A stretch of DNA of 64,000 nucleotides from Symbiodinium kawagutii (GCA_009767595.1 VSDK01016589.1:42112-106111), one strand, 5' to 3'; numbered from the stretch's first letter, positions 24,254 through 35,399 are shown. A program made the numbers and translations. Notes: generated by a model from the letters alone, not told the origin.

Positions 24254-24858
24254 TACGTAAAACCTATTGCTTGAAGTCAGAAAATTGCCCGAATAATAAA
24301 AGATGGGTCTCACCGGCCGTGGCAAGCCCGTGTTTACCAGGCAGCCTAACCCCCAGCAAGATCAGCCATGAGCATCCATGAACTGCTCACGCATCACGGG
24401 GCCAGCCCTCCTACCACCGACTCTTCCAAGGAGATCCCCTCCCTGCGCCTCGGCTTTCCTGGCGGGTGAGCGAACGAAGGGACAGCTTCAACAATGCTGT
24501 GGGCAAATTCCAGAACCAAAAAAAAAGCCAAGTGCGTTCAGAATCATCCAAAAGGTTCTTGAAGCAATGATTTATCTTAAGCCAAGCGCGTTCAGTTCTT
24601 AATTCACCTTAATTTGACTCAAGCCAAGAAAGGAATGCGACAGCTATGATTCAGCATGATCATGGCAATCAAACACACCTGCACAGTCACAGCAAACTGC
24701 GTGAAATGACTGAATTGCATGTCTTTGATGTATGGGCATATCAGGTATGAGTCAAAAGGCTGCCTTCGCCAAAAAGTGCCCAGCTTAAGTGATTACGTTC
24801 GGCTTGGGCAATCATCTCCGATCATCTCCGCTCCGCTTCAAAACATGTCATGGCACAT

Positions 24859-24903
24859 CTCATCCGACGCAGTGGTCGATTCAGCAGTGGCATCACCCGC
24901 AGC
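24859..24903 (-). CDS. possible exon AGDATAESTTASDE
   Basis: After ACGGCAG|CTG the frame reads AGDATAESTTASDE to a GA donor. Acidic/Ala/Thr composition fits the series. Confidence 0.33.
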
Positions 24904-25183
24904 TGCCGTAGCGGCCGCGACACCCCCCCCCAATCAATGGTGCTTCCATGGTTCAACCCCCCACTTGCCATCCGAAGTTGGAAACTTGCCTAGGGGCTTC
25001 TGGGGTTCATCATCCTCAAATCCCTTGTGAGCATGTGCTGGCCACAGAAATCCGAAACACAAATAAAAAATACCAGAGATACTACAGCACTCTCTCTCTC
25101 TCTCTGCTATACGCATATGGTCTCACATGTTCTCATCTTCTGGAACAATGGCATTGCAGCAACCCTGAGCACAAGGAACCTTC

Positions 25184-25216
25184 CTTAGAAGACTCCTCAG
25201 CTTGCTCTGAAGCCTC
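25184..25216 (-). CDS. 33-nt micro-exon EASEQAEESSK
   Basis: Acceptor CTTGCAG|GAGGCT and GA donor TCTAAG|GAAGGT give 11 codons, phase 0-0, just downstream of the tandem exon arrays. Confidence 0.52.
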
Positions 25217-25336
25217 CTGCAAGTTGGGCAACAAGCCCTGCCATGATGTGCAAGGCACATCCTTACTGGCGCATCTGTGTTACGACTACTTGCACGTTTT
25301 TTTTGCCCAGGCGTCCAAAGGATTTGCCCAACATGC

Positions 25337-25420
25337 CCTGAATGTTGGGTCCTCTGCTTCGTCGTGGCCGGTCGCCTTCAAATCGCTCGACTTTTCTGCT
25401 TCCTGCTCCTGGTCTTGCCC
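25337..25420 (-). CDS. array 1, type-1 acidic exon, copy 0
   Basis: 84 nt, 28 codons, acceptor GAACAG|GGGCAA, GC donor TTCAGG|GCATGT. Starts GQDQEQEAEKSSDLKATG. The most diverged copy of its type; the donor shifted from GT to GC without breaking the phase. Confidence 0.65.
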
Positions 25421-25853
25421 CTGTTCGACTGTTCGGGAGCAACGTGGGCTTGGACCAAGTGACCAGCAGCAAAACTGAAGATGGATGCAACACGAGATAC
25501 AGTAACCAATGCAAACACTCAGGATACAGCACCAAAGTGCAGAAAGGCAACAAACCACATAAACCACGGTGGACCACTGTGGCATCGACAAGCAATGCAA
25601 ACAATGTCAGATGGACCAATAGTCTACTTGTGACCAATTTGTCCGTTCTATCTATCTATCGATCGATCTATCTATCTATCTAATACAATCTCATCCTGTC
25701 TTTTCTTTTTGTTTCATTTCTTTGCTTATCTACCTATCCACCTACCTACTACCTCTTTCTCTCAATGCCTATCTATATATTTTTCTGTCTAATTATCTGC
25801 TCCCAAATGTTCATAAGTTTTTTTGACTGAAAGCAGCTTTTAGCTGTGTCTGC

Positions 25854-25919
25854 CTCGGCAACCTCAGCGTCAGCAGCTTCAGGCTCTGCCACATCCTTGG
25901 ACTCTTCAGCAGCTGCTTC
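25854..25919 (-). CDS. array 1, type-2 exon, copy 0
   Basis: 66 nt, 22 codons, acceptor GACGCAG|GAAGCA, GC donor GCCGAG|GCAGAC. Encodes EAAAEESKDVAEPEAADAEV then AE. Confidence 0.65.
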
Positions 25920-26386
25920 CTGCGTCACCCGCAACAAGCAAACCTACCATACCATGAAGCAGCATGGCATTGCATGGCATGGCATGGCATCTGCGAAAAT
26001 GAACTGAATACAGTCTGAATACTCTAACTTCTTCGGTCTGCGGAAAAAACTACTTCATTGTTGATGCAAAAGCTTGGAGGAAGCGAGAACAGTGCCTTGG
26101 CCAGAATGCCAGCAAACCCTGATGAGGATGCCCACATGCGGTGGGTTCGTGATTACATGTGATGATTCCGCCAATTCCATGAAAAATCCTTCCCATCTGC
26201 AAGGAGCGCTGGGAGTAGCTACTCGCCCGAATGCGGATTGGATTGATTGCTCTAGATGACTTCGCGTGCATTACCATCATGCCTTCACCATCAAGAAAGC
26301 ATTGGAAAACCGACCACCTGGGGGTCACGAGTCGGAAGTGCATGGATCCAGTTTTTAGCCAAACAAGGTGGGCCACTCCAATCATC

Positions 26387-26479
26387 CTGTTCGAAGCTGA
26401 ATGTTGGGTCCTCTGCCTCGTCGTGGCCTGTCTCCTGCAAATCGCTCGACTTTTCTGCTTCCTGCTCCTGGTCTTGCTC
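26387..26479 (-). CDS. array 1, type-1 acidic exon, copy 1
   Basis: 93 nt, 31 codons: one codon longer than the 90-nt copies because the donor is GAACAG|GATGAT (GA) rather than AAG|GTGCAT. Frame and phase are preserved. Confidence 0.65.
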
Positions 26480-26699
26480 CTGTTCGACTGTTCGGGAGCA
26501 ACGTGGGCTTGGACCAAGTGACCAGCAGCAAAACTGAAGATGGATGCAACACGAGATACAGTACTCCATGCAAACACTCAGGGTACAGCACCAAAGTGTA
26601 GAAAGGCAACAAACCACATAAACCACTGTGGACCACTGTGGCATCGACAAGCAATGCAAACAATGTCAGATGGACCAATAGTCTACTTGTGACCACATT

Positions 26700-26815
26700 G
26701 TCCGTTGTATCTATCTATCGATCCATCTATCGATCGATCGATCCATCGATCTATCTATCTATCTATCTATCTATCTATAGTATGTATCTATCTATCTATC
26801 TATCCAATTCAATCT
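26700..26815. repeat. TCTA/TCGA tetranucleotide microsatellite
   Basis: TCTATCTATCGATC-type run in the intron of array 1. Equivalent runs recur at about 25.65, 27.05, 28.37, 29.51, 30.37 and 31.26 kb. Confidence 0.95.
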
Positions 26816-27154
26816 CATCTTGTCTTTTCTTTTTGTTTCATTTCGTTGTTAACTATCTATCCACCTACCTACTACCTCTTTCTCTCGATGCCTATCTATA
26901 TATCTGTCTATCTGCTCCCAAATGTTCATAAGTTTTATTGACAAAAAAAGTGTGGAAATTAAACAAACTTCCGCAACATGGACCAGCAATGCACACAATG
27001 TCAGATGGACCAATAGTCTACTTGTGACCACTTTGTCCGTTCTATCTATCCATCTATCTATCTATCTATCTATCGATCGATCTTTCTGTCTAACTATCTG
27101 CTCCCAAATGTTCATAAGTTTTGTTGACTGAAAGCAGCTTTTAGCTGTGGCCGC

Positions 27155-27220
27155 CTCGGCAACCTCAGCGTCAGCAGCTTCAGGCTCTGCCACATCCTTG
27201 GACTCTTCAGCAGCTGCTTC
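27155..27220 (-). CDS. array 1, type-2 exon, copy 1
   Basis: 66 nt; identical codons to copy 0 up to the donor, which here reads GCCGAG|GCGGCC. Confidence 0.65.
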
Positions 27221-27602
27221 CTGCGTCACCCGCAACAAGCAAACCTACCATACCATGAAGCAGCATGGCATTGCATGGCATGGCATGGCATCATCTGCAA
27301 AATTGACCTGAAAACAGCTATAGTTGGTGCTCTTGGATGGGGTTGGATACGGTTGATACTGAATTATCTATCTTCTTCCCGTCTGGGAAAAAATACTTTA
27401 TTATTGATGCTCAAGCTTCGAGGAATCGAGTGCAGTGCGTTGACAAGAATGCCCGCAAACCTTTTTATAAGCGCAAGTGGTGCATCCATCATTCTATGTG
27501 ATGATTACTCCAACTTCCTTCAAAAAAATCATCACTACATATCACCACCTACGAGCAGCAAGGCTAGTATCTACTCCCCCGGATGTGGATTAGATGATGC
27601 AC

Positions 27603-27692
27603 CTTCGAGCTGAATGTTGGGTCCTCTGCTTCGTCGTGGCCTGTCTCCTGCAAATCGCTCGACTTTTCTGCTTCCTGCTCCTGTTCTTGCTC
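27603..27692 (-). CDS. array 1, type-1 acidic exon, copy 2
   Basis: 90 nt, 30 codons, donor TCGAAG|GTGCAT. Starts EQEQEQEAEKSSDLQETG. A 440-bp insertion lies about 25 bp upstream of its acceptor. Confidence 0.65.
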
Positions 27693-27717
27693 CTGTTCGA
27701 CTGTTCGGGAGCAACAT

Positions 27718-28157
27718 TAAAAGAGTATCTTAGAGGGTTTTTTCGATTGGGTGCTTTTTTGACAAACTTCAGGCTGCAAAACTCCAACATTTTTCCAACA
27801 CAATCCCACCAAAATTCCAACAAAAATCCAACGAAAATCCAACGAAAATCCAACAAAATTCCAACACAATCCCAACACAGTTCCAACAAAAATCCAACGA
27901 AATTCCAATAAAATTCCAACGTACTGTAATTCCAACACAATTCCAATACACTTCCAACAAAATTCCAACACAATTCCAATACAATTCCAACACAATTCCA
28001 ATACAATTCCAACACAATTCCAACAAAATTCCACAAATCCATAAATGGAAAGATGATGGATAACTGATGGATTTGTAACGGATTTATGTTTGAAGCATGT
28101 TTATTGACATGCGCAAAAAAGTACCTGATCAAAAGACTACGGTAAAGGGTTTTAAGA
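27718..28157. mobile_element. 440-bp insertion flanked by AACAT, carrying an 11-bp minisatellite
   Basis: Sister units read GAGCAACATGGGC without interruption. Here AACAT (27713-27717) is followed by 440 bp and a second AACAT (28158-28162). From about 27788 to 28031 the insert is an 11-bp repeat (CCAACACAATT and variants, about 22 copies). There are no clear inverted ends beyond TTAAAA, and no ORF that is not repeat-derived. Confidence 0.7.
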
Positions 28158-28469
28158 AACATGGGCTTTGACCAACAGTAACAGTAGTGACCAGCAGCAA
28201 AACTCAAGATGGATGCAACACGAGATACAGTACTCCATGCAAACACTCAGGGTACAGTACCAAAGTGTAGAAACTCGACAAACTTCTGTGACATGGACCA
28301 GCAATGCACACAATGTCAGATGGACCAATAGTCTACTTGTGACCACTTTGTCCGTTCTATCTATCCATCTATCTATCTATCTATCTATCGATCGATCTTT
28401 CTGTCTAACTATCTGCTCCCAAATGTTCATAAGTTTTGTTGACTGAAAGCAGCTTTTAGCTGTGGCCGC

Positions 28470-28535
28470 CTCGGCAACCTCAGCGTCAGCAGCTTCAGGC
28501 TCTGCCACATCCTTGGACTCTTCAGCAGCTGCTTC
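28470..28535 (-). CDS. array 1, type-2 exon, copy 2
   Basis: 66 nt, same peptide as copy 1. The upstream intron reads GGGGGGGCG in place of the GGGTGAC seen in the sister units, leaving a weaker acceptor GGCGCAG|G. Confidence 0.6.
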
Positions 28536-28924
28536 CTGCGCCCCCCCCGAAACAAGCAACCCTACCATACCATGAAGCAGCATGGCATTGCATGGCATGG
28601 CATGGCATCATCTGCAAAATTGACCTGAAAACAGCTATAGTTGGTGCTCTTGGATGGGGTTGGATACGGTTGATACTGAATTATCTATCTTCTTCCCGTC
28701 TGGGAAAAAATACTTTATTATTGATGCTCAAGCTTCGAGGAATCGAGTGCAGTGCGTTGACAAGAATGCCCGCAAACCTTCTTAGGAGCATACGCACAAG
28801 TGGTGCATCCATCATTCTATGTGATGATTACTCCAACTTCCGAAAAAAAATCATCACCACATGTCACCACCTACGAGCAGCAAGGCTAGTATCTACTCCC
28901 CCGGATGTGGATTAGATGATGCAC

Positions 28925-29014
28925 CTTCGAGCTGAATGTTGGGTCCTCTGCTTCGTCGTGGCCGGTCTCCTGCAAATCGCTCGACTTTTCTGCTTCCTGC
29001 TCCTGTTCTTGCTC
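28925..29014 (-). CDS. array 1, type-1 acidic exon, copy 3
   Basis: 90 nt, EQEQEQEAEK start, donor TCGAAG|GTGCAT. Lies next to the 66-bp acceptor repeats. Confidence 0.65.
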
Positions 29015-29330
29015 CTGTTCGACTGTTCGGGAGCAACATGGGCTTTGACCAACAGTAACAGTAAACTCCTGGTCTTGCTATTGTTTGACTGTTCGGGAGC
29101 AACATGGGCTTTGACCAACAGTAACAGTAAACTCCTGGTCTTGCTCCTGTTTGACTGTTCGGGAGCAACGTGGGCTTTGACCAACAGTAACAGTAAACTC
29201 CTGGTCTTGCTCCTGTTTGACTGTTCGGGAGCAACGTGGGCTTTGACCAACAGTAACAGTAAACTCCTGGTCTTGCTATTGTTTGACTGTTCGGGAGCAA
29301 CATGGGCTTTGACCAACAGTAACAGTAGTG
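28933..29330. repeat. 66-bp direct repeat, five copies, spanning a splice acceptor
   Basis: GAGCAACATGGGCTTTGACC recurs at 29031, 29097, 29163, 29229 and 29295 (period 66). Each copy duplicates the type-1 acceptor CAG|GAGCAAGACCAG, giving five alternative or decoy acceptors ahead of one complete exon. Confidence 0.85.
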
Positions 29331-29606
29331 ACCAGCAGCAAAACTGAAGATGGCTGCAACACGAGATACAGCACACAATGCAAACACTCAGGGTACAGTA
29401 CCAAAGTGTAGAAACTCGACAAACTTCCGCAACATGGACCAGCAATGCACACAATGTCAGATGGACCAATAGTCTACTTGTGACCACTTTGTCCGTTCTA
29501 TCTATCCATCTATCTATCTATCTATCGATCGATCTTTCTGTCTAACTATCTGCTCCCAAATGTTCATAAGTTTTGTTGACTGAAAGCAGCTTTTAGCTGT
29601 GGCCGC

Positions 29607-29672
29607 CTCGGCAACCTCAGCGTCAGCAGCTTCAGGCTCTGCCACATCCTTGGACTCTTCAGCAGCTGCTTC
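29607..29672 (-). CDS. array 1, type-2 exon, copy 3
   Basis: 66 nt, acceptor GACGCAG|GAAGCA, donor GCCGAG|GCGGCC. Confidence 0.65.
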
Positions 29673-30058
29673 CTGCGTCACCCGCAACAAGCAAACCTAC
29701 CATACCATGAAGCAGCATGGCATTGCATGGCATGGCATGGCATCATCTGCAAAATTGACCTGAAAACAGCTATAGTTGGTGCTCTTGGATGGGGTTGGAT
29801 ACGGTTGATACTGAATTATCTATCTTCTTCCCGTCTGGGAAAAAATACTTTATTATTGATGCTCAAGCTTCGAGGAATCGAGTGCAGTGCGTTGACAAGA
29901 ATGCCCGCAAACCTTCTTAGGAGCATACGCACAAGTGGTGCATCCATCATTCTATGTGATGATTACTCCAACTTCCGAAAAAAAACTTCACCACATGTCA
30001 CCACCTACGAGCAGCAAGGCTAGTATCTACTCACCCGGATGTGGATTAGATGATGCAC

Positions 30059-30148
30059 CTTCGAGCTGAATGTTGGGTCCTCTGCTTCGTCGTGGCCGGT
30101 CTCCTGCCAATCGCTCGACTTCTCTGCTTCCTGCTCCTGGTCTTGCTC
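30059..30148 (-). CDS. array 1, type-1 acidic exon, copy 4
   Basis: 90 nt; carries SSDWQETG where other copies have SSDLQETG, a Leu-to-Trp codon change. Confidence 0.65.
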
Positions 30149-30476
30149 CTGTTTGACTGTTCGGGAGCAACATGGGCTTTGACCAACAGTAACAGTAGTG
30201 ACCAGCAGCAAAACTGAAGATGGCTGCAACACGAGATACAGCACACAATGCAAACACTCAGGGTACAGTACCAAAGTGTAGAAACTCGACAAACTTCCGC
30301 AACATGGACCAGCAATGCACACAATGTCAGATGGACCAATAGTCTACTTGTGACCACTTTGTCCGTTCTATCTATCCATCTATCTATCTATCTATCGATC
30401 GATCTTTCTGTCTAACTATCTGCTCCCAAATGTTCATAAGTTTTGTTGACTGAAAGCAGCTTTTAGCTGTGGCCGC

Positions 30477-30542
30477 CTCGGCAACCTCAGCGTCAGCAGC
30501 TTCAGGCTCTGCCACATCCTTGGACTCTTCAGCAGCTGCTTC
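30477..30542 (-). CDS. array 1, type-2 exon, copy 4
   Basis: 66 nt, peptide as copy 1. Confidence 0.65.
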
Positions 30543-30925
30543 CTGCGTCACCCGCAACAAGCAAACCTAACATACCATGAAGCAGCATGGCATTGCATGG
30601 CATGGCATGGCATCATCTGCAAAATTGACCTGAAAACAGCTATAGTTGGTGCTCTTGGATGGGGTTGGATACGGTTGATACTGAATTATCTATCTTCTTC
30701 CCGTCTGGGAAAAAATACTTTATTATTGATGCTCAAGCTTCGAGGAATCGAGGACAGTTGGTTGACAAGAATGCCCTCACACCTTTTTACGAGCACAAGT
30801 GGTGCATCCGTCAGTCTGTGTGATGATTACTTCAACTGCCTCAAAAAAAAAACATCACCACATATCACCACCTACGAGCAGCGCTGCGAGTATCTACTCA
30901 CCCGGATGCGGATTAGATGATGCAC

Positions 30926-31015
30926 CTTTGAGCTGAATGTTGGGTCCTCTGCTTCGTCGTTGCCTGTCGCCTGCAAATCGCTCGACTTCTCTGCTTCCTG
31001 CTCCTGGTCTTGCTC
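30926..31015 (-). CDS. array 1, type-1 acidic exon, copy 5
   Basis: 90 nt; reads LQATGNDEAEDP instead of LQETGHDEAEDP. The acceptor context GAACACTTGAACAG differs by a point change. Confidence 0.65.
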
Positions 31016-31506
31016 CTGTTCAAGTGTTCGGGAGCAACATGGGCTTTGACCAACAGACCAACAGTAACAGTAGTGACCAGCAGCAAAACTGAAGATGGCT
31101 GCAACACGAGATACAGTACACAATGCAAACACTCAGGGTACAGCACCAAAGTGTAGAAATTCAACAAACTTCTGTGACATGGACCGGCAGTGCAAACGAT
31201 GTCAGATGGACAATAGTCTACTTGTGACCACTTTGTCCTATCATGTCCTATCTATCTATCTACCTATCTATCTATCTATCTATCTATCCTTTTTTTTCTT
31301 TTCTTTTGTTTGATCTCTTTTCTTATATATCTATCCAGGCGCATCCATGGTGAATACCTTGGCGTCATTTCGATATTCTAATCAGCTTTTTGCGCCAGCC
31401 ACCTACCTAATACCTCTTTCTCTCGATGCCTATCTATATTTCTGTCTATCCGCTCCCAAATGTCCATAAGTTTTGTTGACTGAAAGCAGCTTTTAGCTGT
31501 GGCCGC

Positions 31507-31569
31507 CTCGGCATCCTCAGCGTCAGCAGCTTCAGGCTCCGCCATATCGTTGGACTCTTCAGCTGCTTC
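31507..31569 (-). CDS. array 1, type-2 exon, copy 5 (63 nt)
   Basis: One codon shorter (EAAEESNDMAEPEAADAEDA...): an Ala codon is lost in frame. The following intron has an expanded GGCAT run (31616-31672). Confidence 0.63.
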
Positions 31570-31982
31570 CTGCGTCCCCCACAACAAGCAAACCTACCAT
31601 ACCAAGAAACAGCATGGCATGGCATGGCATGGCATGGCATGGCATTTCATGGCATGGCATGGCATGGCATCATCTGCAAAAGTGACCTGAAAACAGGTAT
31701 AGTTGGTGCTCTTGGATGGGGTTGGATGGAGTTGATACTCGACTATCTAACTTCTTCCAGGGAAAAATGTATAAAAATGCTTTATTGTTGATGCTCAAGC
31801 TTCGAGGAATCGAGTGCAGTGCGTTGACAAGAATGTCCGCACACCTTTTTACGAGCACAAGTGGTGCATCCGTCAGTCTATGTGATGATTACTCCAACTT
31901 CCTAAAAAAAATCATCACCACATACCACCTACGAGCAGCGCTGCGAGTATCTACTCACCCGGATGCGGATTAGATGATGCAC

Positions 31983-32072
31983 CTTTGAGCTGAATGTTGG
32001 GTCCTCTGCTTCGTCGTGGCCTGTCTCCTGCAGATCGCTCGACTTCTCTGCTTCCTGCTCCTGGTCTTGCTC
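31983..32072 (-). CDS. array 1, type-1 acidic exon, copy 6
   Basis: 90 nt, EQDQEQEAEK start, donor TCAAAG|GTGCAT. Confidence 0.65.
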
Positions 32073-32480
32073 CTGTTTGACTGTTCGGGAGCAACGCGGG
32101 CTTTGACCAACAGTAACAGTAGTGACCAGCAGCAAAACTGAAGATGGATGCAACACGAGATACAGTACACAATGCAAACACTCAGGGTACAGCACCAAAG
32201 TGTAGAAATTCAACAAACTTCTGTGACATGGACCGGCAGTGCAAACAATGTCAAATGGACCAATAGTCTACTCGTGACCACTTTGTCCATTTTATCTATC
32301 TATTTAACCAGCTATCTATTTCTTTTCTTGTCTATCTATCCACCTACCTACTACCTCTTTCTCTCGATGCCTATCTATATAATCTATATATATATATCTC
32401 TCTCTCTCTCTCTTTCCGTCTATCTGCTCCCAAATGTCCATAAGTTTTGTTGACTGAAAGCAGCCACTAGCTGCGGCCGC

Positions 32481-32543
32481 CTTGGCAACCTCAGCGTCAG
32501 CAGCTTCAGGCTCCGCCATATCGTTGGACTCTTCAGCTGCTTC
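32481..32543 (-). CDS. array 1, type-2 exon, copy 6 (63 nt)
   Basis: Encodes EAAEESNDMAEPEAADAEVA then K. The last codon changed from Glu to Lys at the GC donor. Confidence 0.63.
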
Positions 32544-32921
32544 CTGCGTCACCCACAACAAGCAAACCTACCATACCAAGAAACAGCATGGCATGGCATG
32601 GCATGGCATGGCATCATCTGCAAAAGTGACCTGAAAACAGCTATAGTTGGTGCTCTTGGATGGGGTTGGAAATGGCTGATACTGAATTCTCTATCGTTTC
32701 CCCGTCTGGGGAAAATATACTTTATTGCTGATGCTCAAGCTTCGAGGAATCGAGTGCCAAGAATGCCCGCAAACCTTCTTAGGAGCATACGCACAAGTGG
32801 TGCGTCCGTCATTCTATGTGATGATTACTCCAACTTCCTAAAAAAAATCATCACCACATATCACCACCTACGAGCAGCAAGGCTAGTATCTACTCACCCG
32901 GATGTGGATTAGATCATGCAC

Positions 32922-33011
32922 CTTTGAGCTGAATGTTGGGTCCTCTGCCTCATCGTGGCCTGTCTCCTGCAGATCGCTCGACTTCTCTGCTTCCTGCTCC
33001 TGGTCTTGCTC
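32922..33011 (-). CDS. array 1, type-1 acidic exon, copy 7
   Basis: 90 nt, same peptide as copy 6. The downstream intron reads GATCATGCAC instead of GATGATGCAC. Confidence 0.65.
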
Positions 33012-33428
33012 CTGTTTGACTGTTCGGGAGCAACGCGGGCTTTGACCAACAGTAACAGTAGTGACCAGCAGCAAAACTGAAGATGGATGCAACACGAGAT
33101 ACACTAACCAATGCGAACACTCAGGGTACAGCACCAAGTGTAGAAATTCAACAAACTTCTGTGACATGGAATGACATGGACCAGCAATGCACACAATGTC
33201 AGATGGACCAATAGTCTACTCGTGACCACTTTGTCCATTTTATCTACCTATTTAACCAGCTATCTATTTCTTTTCTTGTCTATCTATCCACCTACCTACT
33301 ACCTCTTTCTCTCGATGCCTATCTATATAATCTATATATATATATCTCTCTCTCTCTCTCTTTCCGTCTATCTGCTCCCAAATGTCCATAAGTTTTGTTG
33401 ACTGAAAGCAGCCACTAGCTGCGGCCGC

Positions 33429-33491
33429 CTTGGCAACCTCAGCGTCAGCAGCTTCAGGCTCCGCCATATCGTTGGACTCTTCAGCTGCTTC
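33429..33491 (-). CDS. array 1, type-2 exon, copy 7 (63 nt)
   Basis: Same as copy 6. It is the 5'-most type-2 exon of the array. Confidence 0.63.
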
Positions 33492-33969
33492 CTGCGTCAC
33501 CCACAACAAGCAAACCTACCATACCTGCTAAAGAAACAGCATGGCATGGATTGGCAGGGCATCTGCGGAAGGGACTGTATCTGGCAGAATTGAAAACCGC
33601 TTTAGTTAGCTGCTCTTGGCTGGGCTGATTTGACTGATATGTATATATGTTTACTGGACTATTCAACCATTATTCTGGAAAACCATCATTGAAAACGAGA
33701 CCTACATGGTACATTGCAAAAGTTGACCATGTTATCCATGGGGCTGCCCGAAAGAAGAAGAACCATGGAGAAGTCCTCTGTCTTCCGAAAAACCGAGGGA
33801 GCGGGTCAATGTTCATGGATGATGTTTGCTACTAGTACTGTTGTATAGACTGTTGCTGTTACGATGGTCAATTGTGCAAGGAACAGTTTTTTCTCGCTCA
33901 TGACCTGACCCCAAGTCATCACAGGGTCACAGCAAAATGCCTCAGCCGGACCTGGACCCCGTCTCTGGC

Positions 33970-34048
33970 AGGTCGGGTCCTCTGCCTCATCATGGCCATG
34001 CTCTGGCGCATCGTTGGGCTGTTCAGGCTCTTCTGCAGCGTGGTCATC
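33970..34048 (-). CDS. hybrid acidic exon between the arrays
   Basis: Acceptor AAGCAG|GATGAC. Reads DDHAAEEPEQPNDAPEHGHD then EAEDPTC. It combines the array-2 start (AAEEPEQP) with an array-1-like EDPT end, so it is a link between the two exon families. The donor is uncertain (GC at 33969). Confidence 0.55.
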
Positions 34049-34661
34049 CTGCTTGGAGACATTTGGGGACAACAACGAGGTCTACAGGGCAAGGCAGATG
34101 TTTGAAGTTAAAAAGATCAAAACTGGACTTCATGCTCCAAATGACCCTGTCAAACAGGGACTTGTGGGGACGCTGCTCAGTAATCACCCTCACAAGCTGC
34201 CATCTTACTCTAGAATCTATGTAGATCAATGTTGGTGAGCTTAGTAAAGTATGTCGTGATTATGCTTTTTCAATTCTATTCAGATGCCTCTCTCGTAGCA
34301 ATCACAAAGGATAGATTGCCCATGATTACCTTAAATGTGGAAGTATGGACTAGCCTTGGGTGCGTTGCATTGGTGGAAACAAAACACGAACAGCCGCCGG
34401 GCAGCAAGTGCCACTCCAAATCGTACACCGCTTCTGCCCCAAATTTAGTGCTGTGCGGCATAAACCCCATTTGAAACTTCCCATCGGGAAAATATTTTAG
34501 GGGCCACCGGAACCCAAACCACACAAGCATGAGAAAGCACTAGACTTCCTACAACTCCACTGCTAATAGCTATCCACGCTATGCCGCAGTAAAAGATCCA
34601 TACTAAAAACTAAGAGCAATTATAAGACCTGCATAGGCCCACATTCTTGTGGCGTGGTCAC

Positions 34662-34760
34662 GAGTCGAATCTTCTCTAGGCAGAGCGGGTCCTCTGCCTC
34701 ATCATGGCCATTCTCTGGCGCATCGCTAGGCTGTTCGGGCTCTTCTGCAGCTTGGTCCTC
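34662..34760 (-). CDS. array 2 acidic exon, copy a
   Basis: 99 nt, 33 codons, acceptor AAGCAG|GAGGAC, donor CGACTC|GTGACC. Encodes EDQAAEEPEQPSDAPENGHD, EAEDPLCLEKIRL. Confidence 0.62.
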
Positions 34761-35399
34761 CTGCTTGGGGAAGAATTGGGACAACCCAAACAACATGGTC
34801 TGAACGAAGTGGCGAATGTTTGAAGCTTAAAGAATCAAAACTAGACTTCTCCCTTCAGATGGCCCCATAGAGCATCCTGACTCGTTGGGACTTCTGGGGA
34901 CACTGTGGGGCAACCACTGTCACAAGCTGCCATCTTGCTCTAGAATCCTTGTGGCTCCGCGTCGGTAAGGTATGTTTGTTCCATGCTTGTCGAACCTTCC
35001 AATCCAAAATGATGATTGTTTGAAAAGGTGGGGATAGTGAGAAAAGAAAATTGGCTCTGTTGCATTGGTGGAAACAAAACACGGACAGCCGCCCTGCAGC
35101 TACTCCAAATTGTACACCGCTTCTGGCCCAAGCTTAGTGCTGTGCTACATGGCAAAAGGTGATCTGCAGCCCAGTGGTTTGAGAGCATCGGGATCATTCA
35201 TACCCCGTGGTGAAACTTCCAATCGCGGAATATTCCGAGGGCCACCGCAACCCAAACCTCACAAGCATGAGATAGCACTAGACTTCCTACAACTCCACTG
35301 CTAATAGCTATCCACGCTATGCCGCAGTAAAAGATCCATACTAAAAACTAAGAGCAATTATAAGACCTGCATAGGCCCACATTCTTGTGGCGTGGTCAC

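Larger units (their letters stand above)
20386..24254. mobile_element. 3.9-kb unit bounded by long inverted repeats
   Basis: The left arm (20386-21051) and right arm (23682-24254) are reverse complements at about 85-90% by eye. Landmarks shared in inverted order are a GAT/ATC triplet run at the outer ends, CCCCGACCGTGCGACCAAAA, two copies of a CAAACAAATGGCTGGGGAAG-like segment, and CAACCTACTCATTGG at the inner edge. The interior (about 2.6 kb) holds tandem repeats and two short ORFs. It could be a DNA transposon with long terminal inverted repeats (foldback or Mutator-like) or an inverted segmental duplication. No transposase was recognised and no target duplication could be defined because the ends are microsatellites. 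Confidence 0.6.
25337..33500 (-). repeat. tandem exon array 1 (eight ~0.9-1.3-kb units, two exons each)
   Basis: Each unit carries exon type 1 (Q-E-Q-E-A-E-K...D-E-A-E-D-P), a TCTA microsatellite, exon type 2 (E-A-A-A-E-E-S-K-D), a GGCAT pentamer run and a conserved AAGCTTCGAGGAATCGAG intron segment. Spacing between type-2 exons is about 1.30, 1.32, 1.14, 0.87, 1.03, 0.97 and 0.95 kb. Introns are nearly as similar as exons, which indicates recent duplication or ongoing homogenisation. Confidence 0.85.

Noticed and set aside
27275-27613. Repeated plus-strand frame MAWHGIICKIDLKTAIVG in array 1
   Set aside because: It recurs because the intron is duplicated. Copies differ by frame-disrupting indels, unlike the exons.
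27594-28246. Long frames with repeated Asn-Ser-Asn-Lys or Trp-Asn-Cys-Val-Gly
   Set aside because: Products of the 11-bp minisatellite in the 440-bp insertion.
29025-29340. Regularly spaced repeats that could look like a CRISPR array
   Set aside because: The repeats are contiguous 66-bp tandem copies without variable spacers, in a eukaryotic intron.
28916-29347. Plus-strand frame with repeated LLLFDCSGATWALTNSNSK
   Set aside because: It is the antisense of the 66-bp acceptor repeat; the minus strand carries the conserved exon and splice sites.
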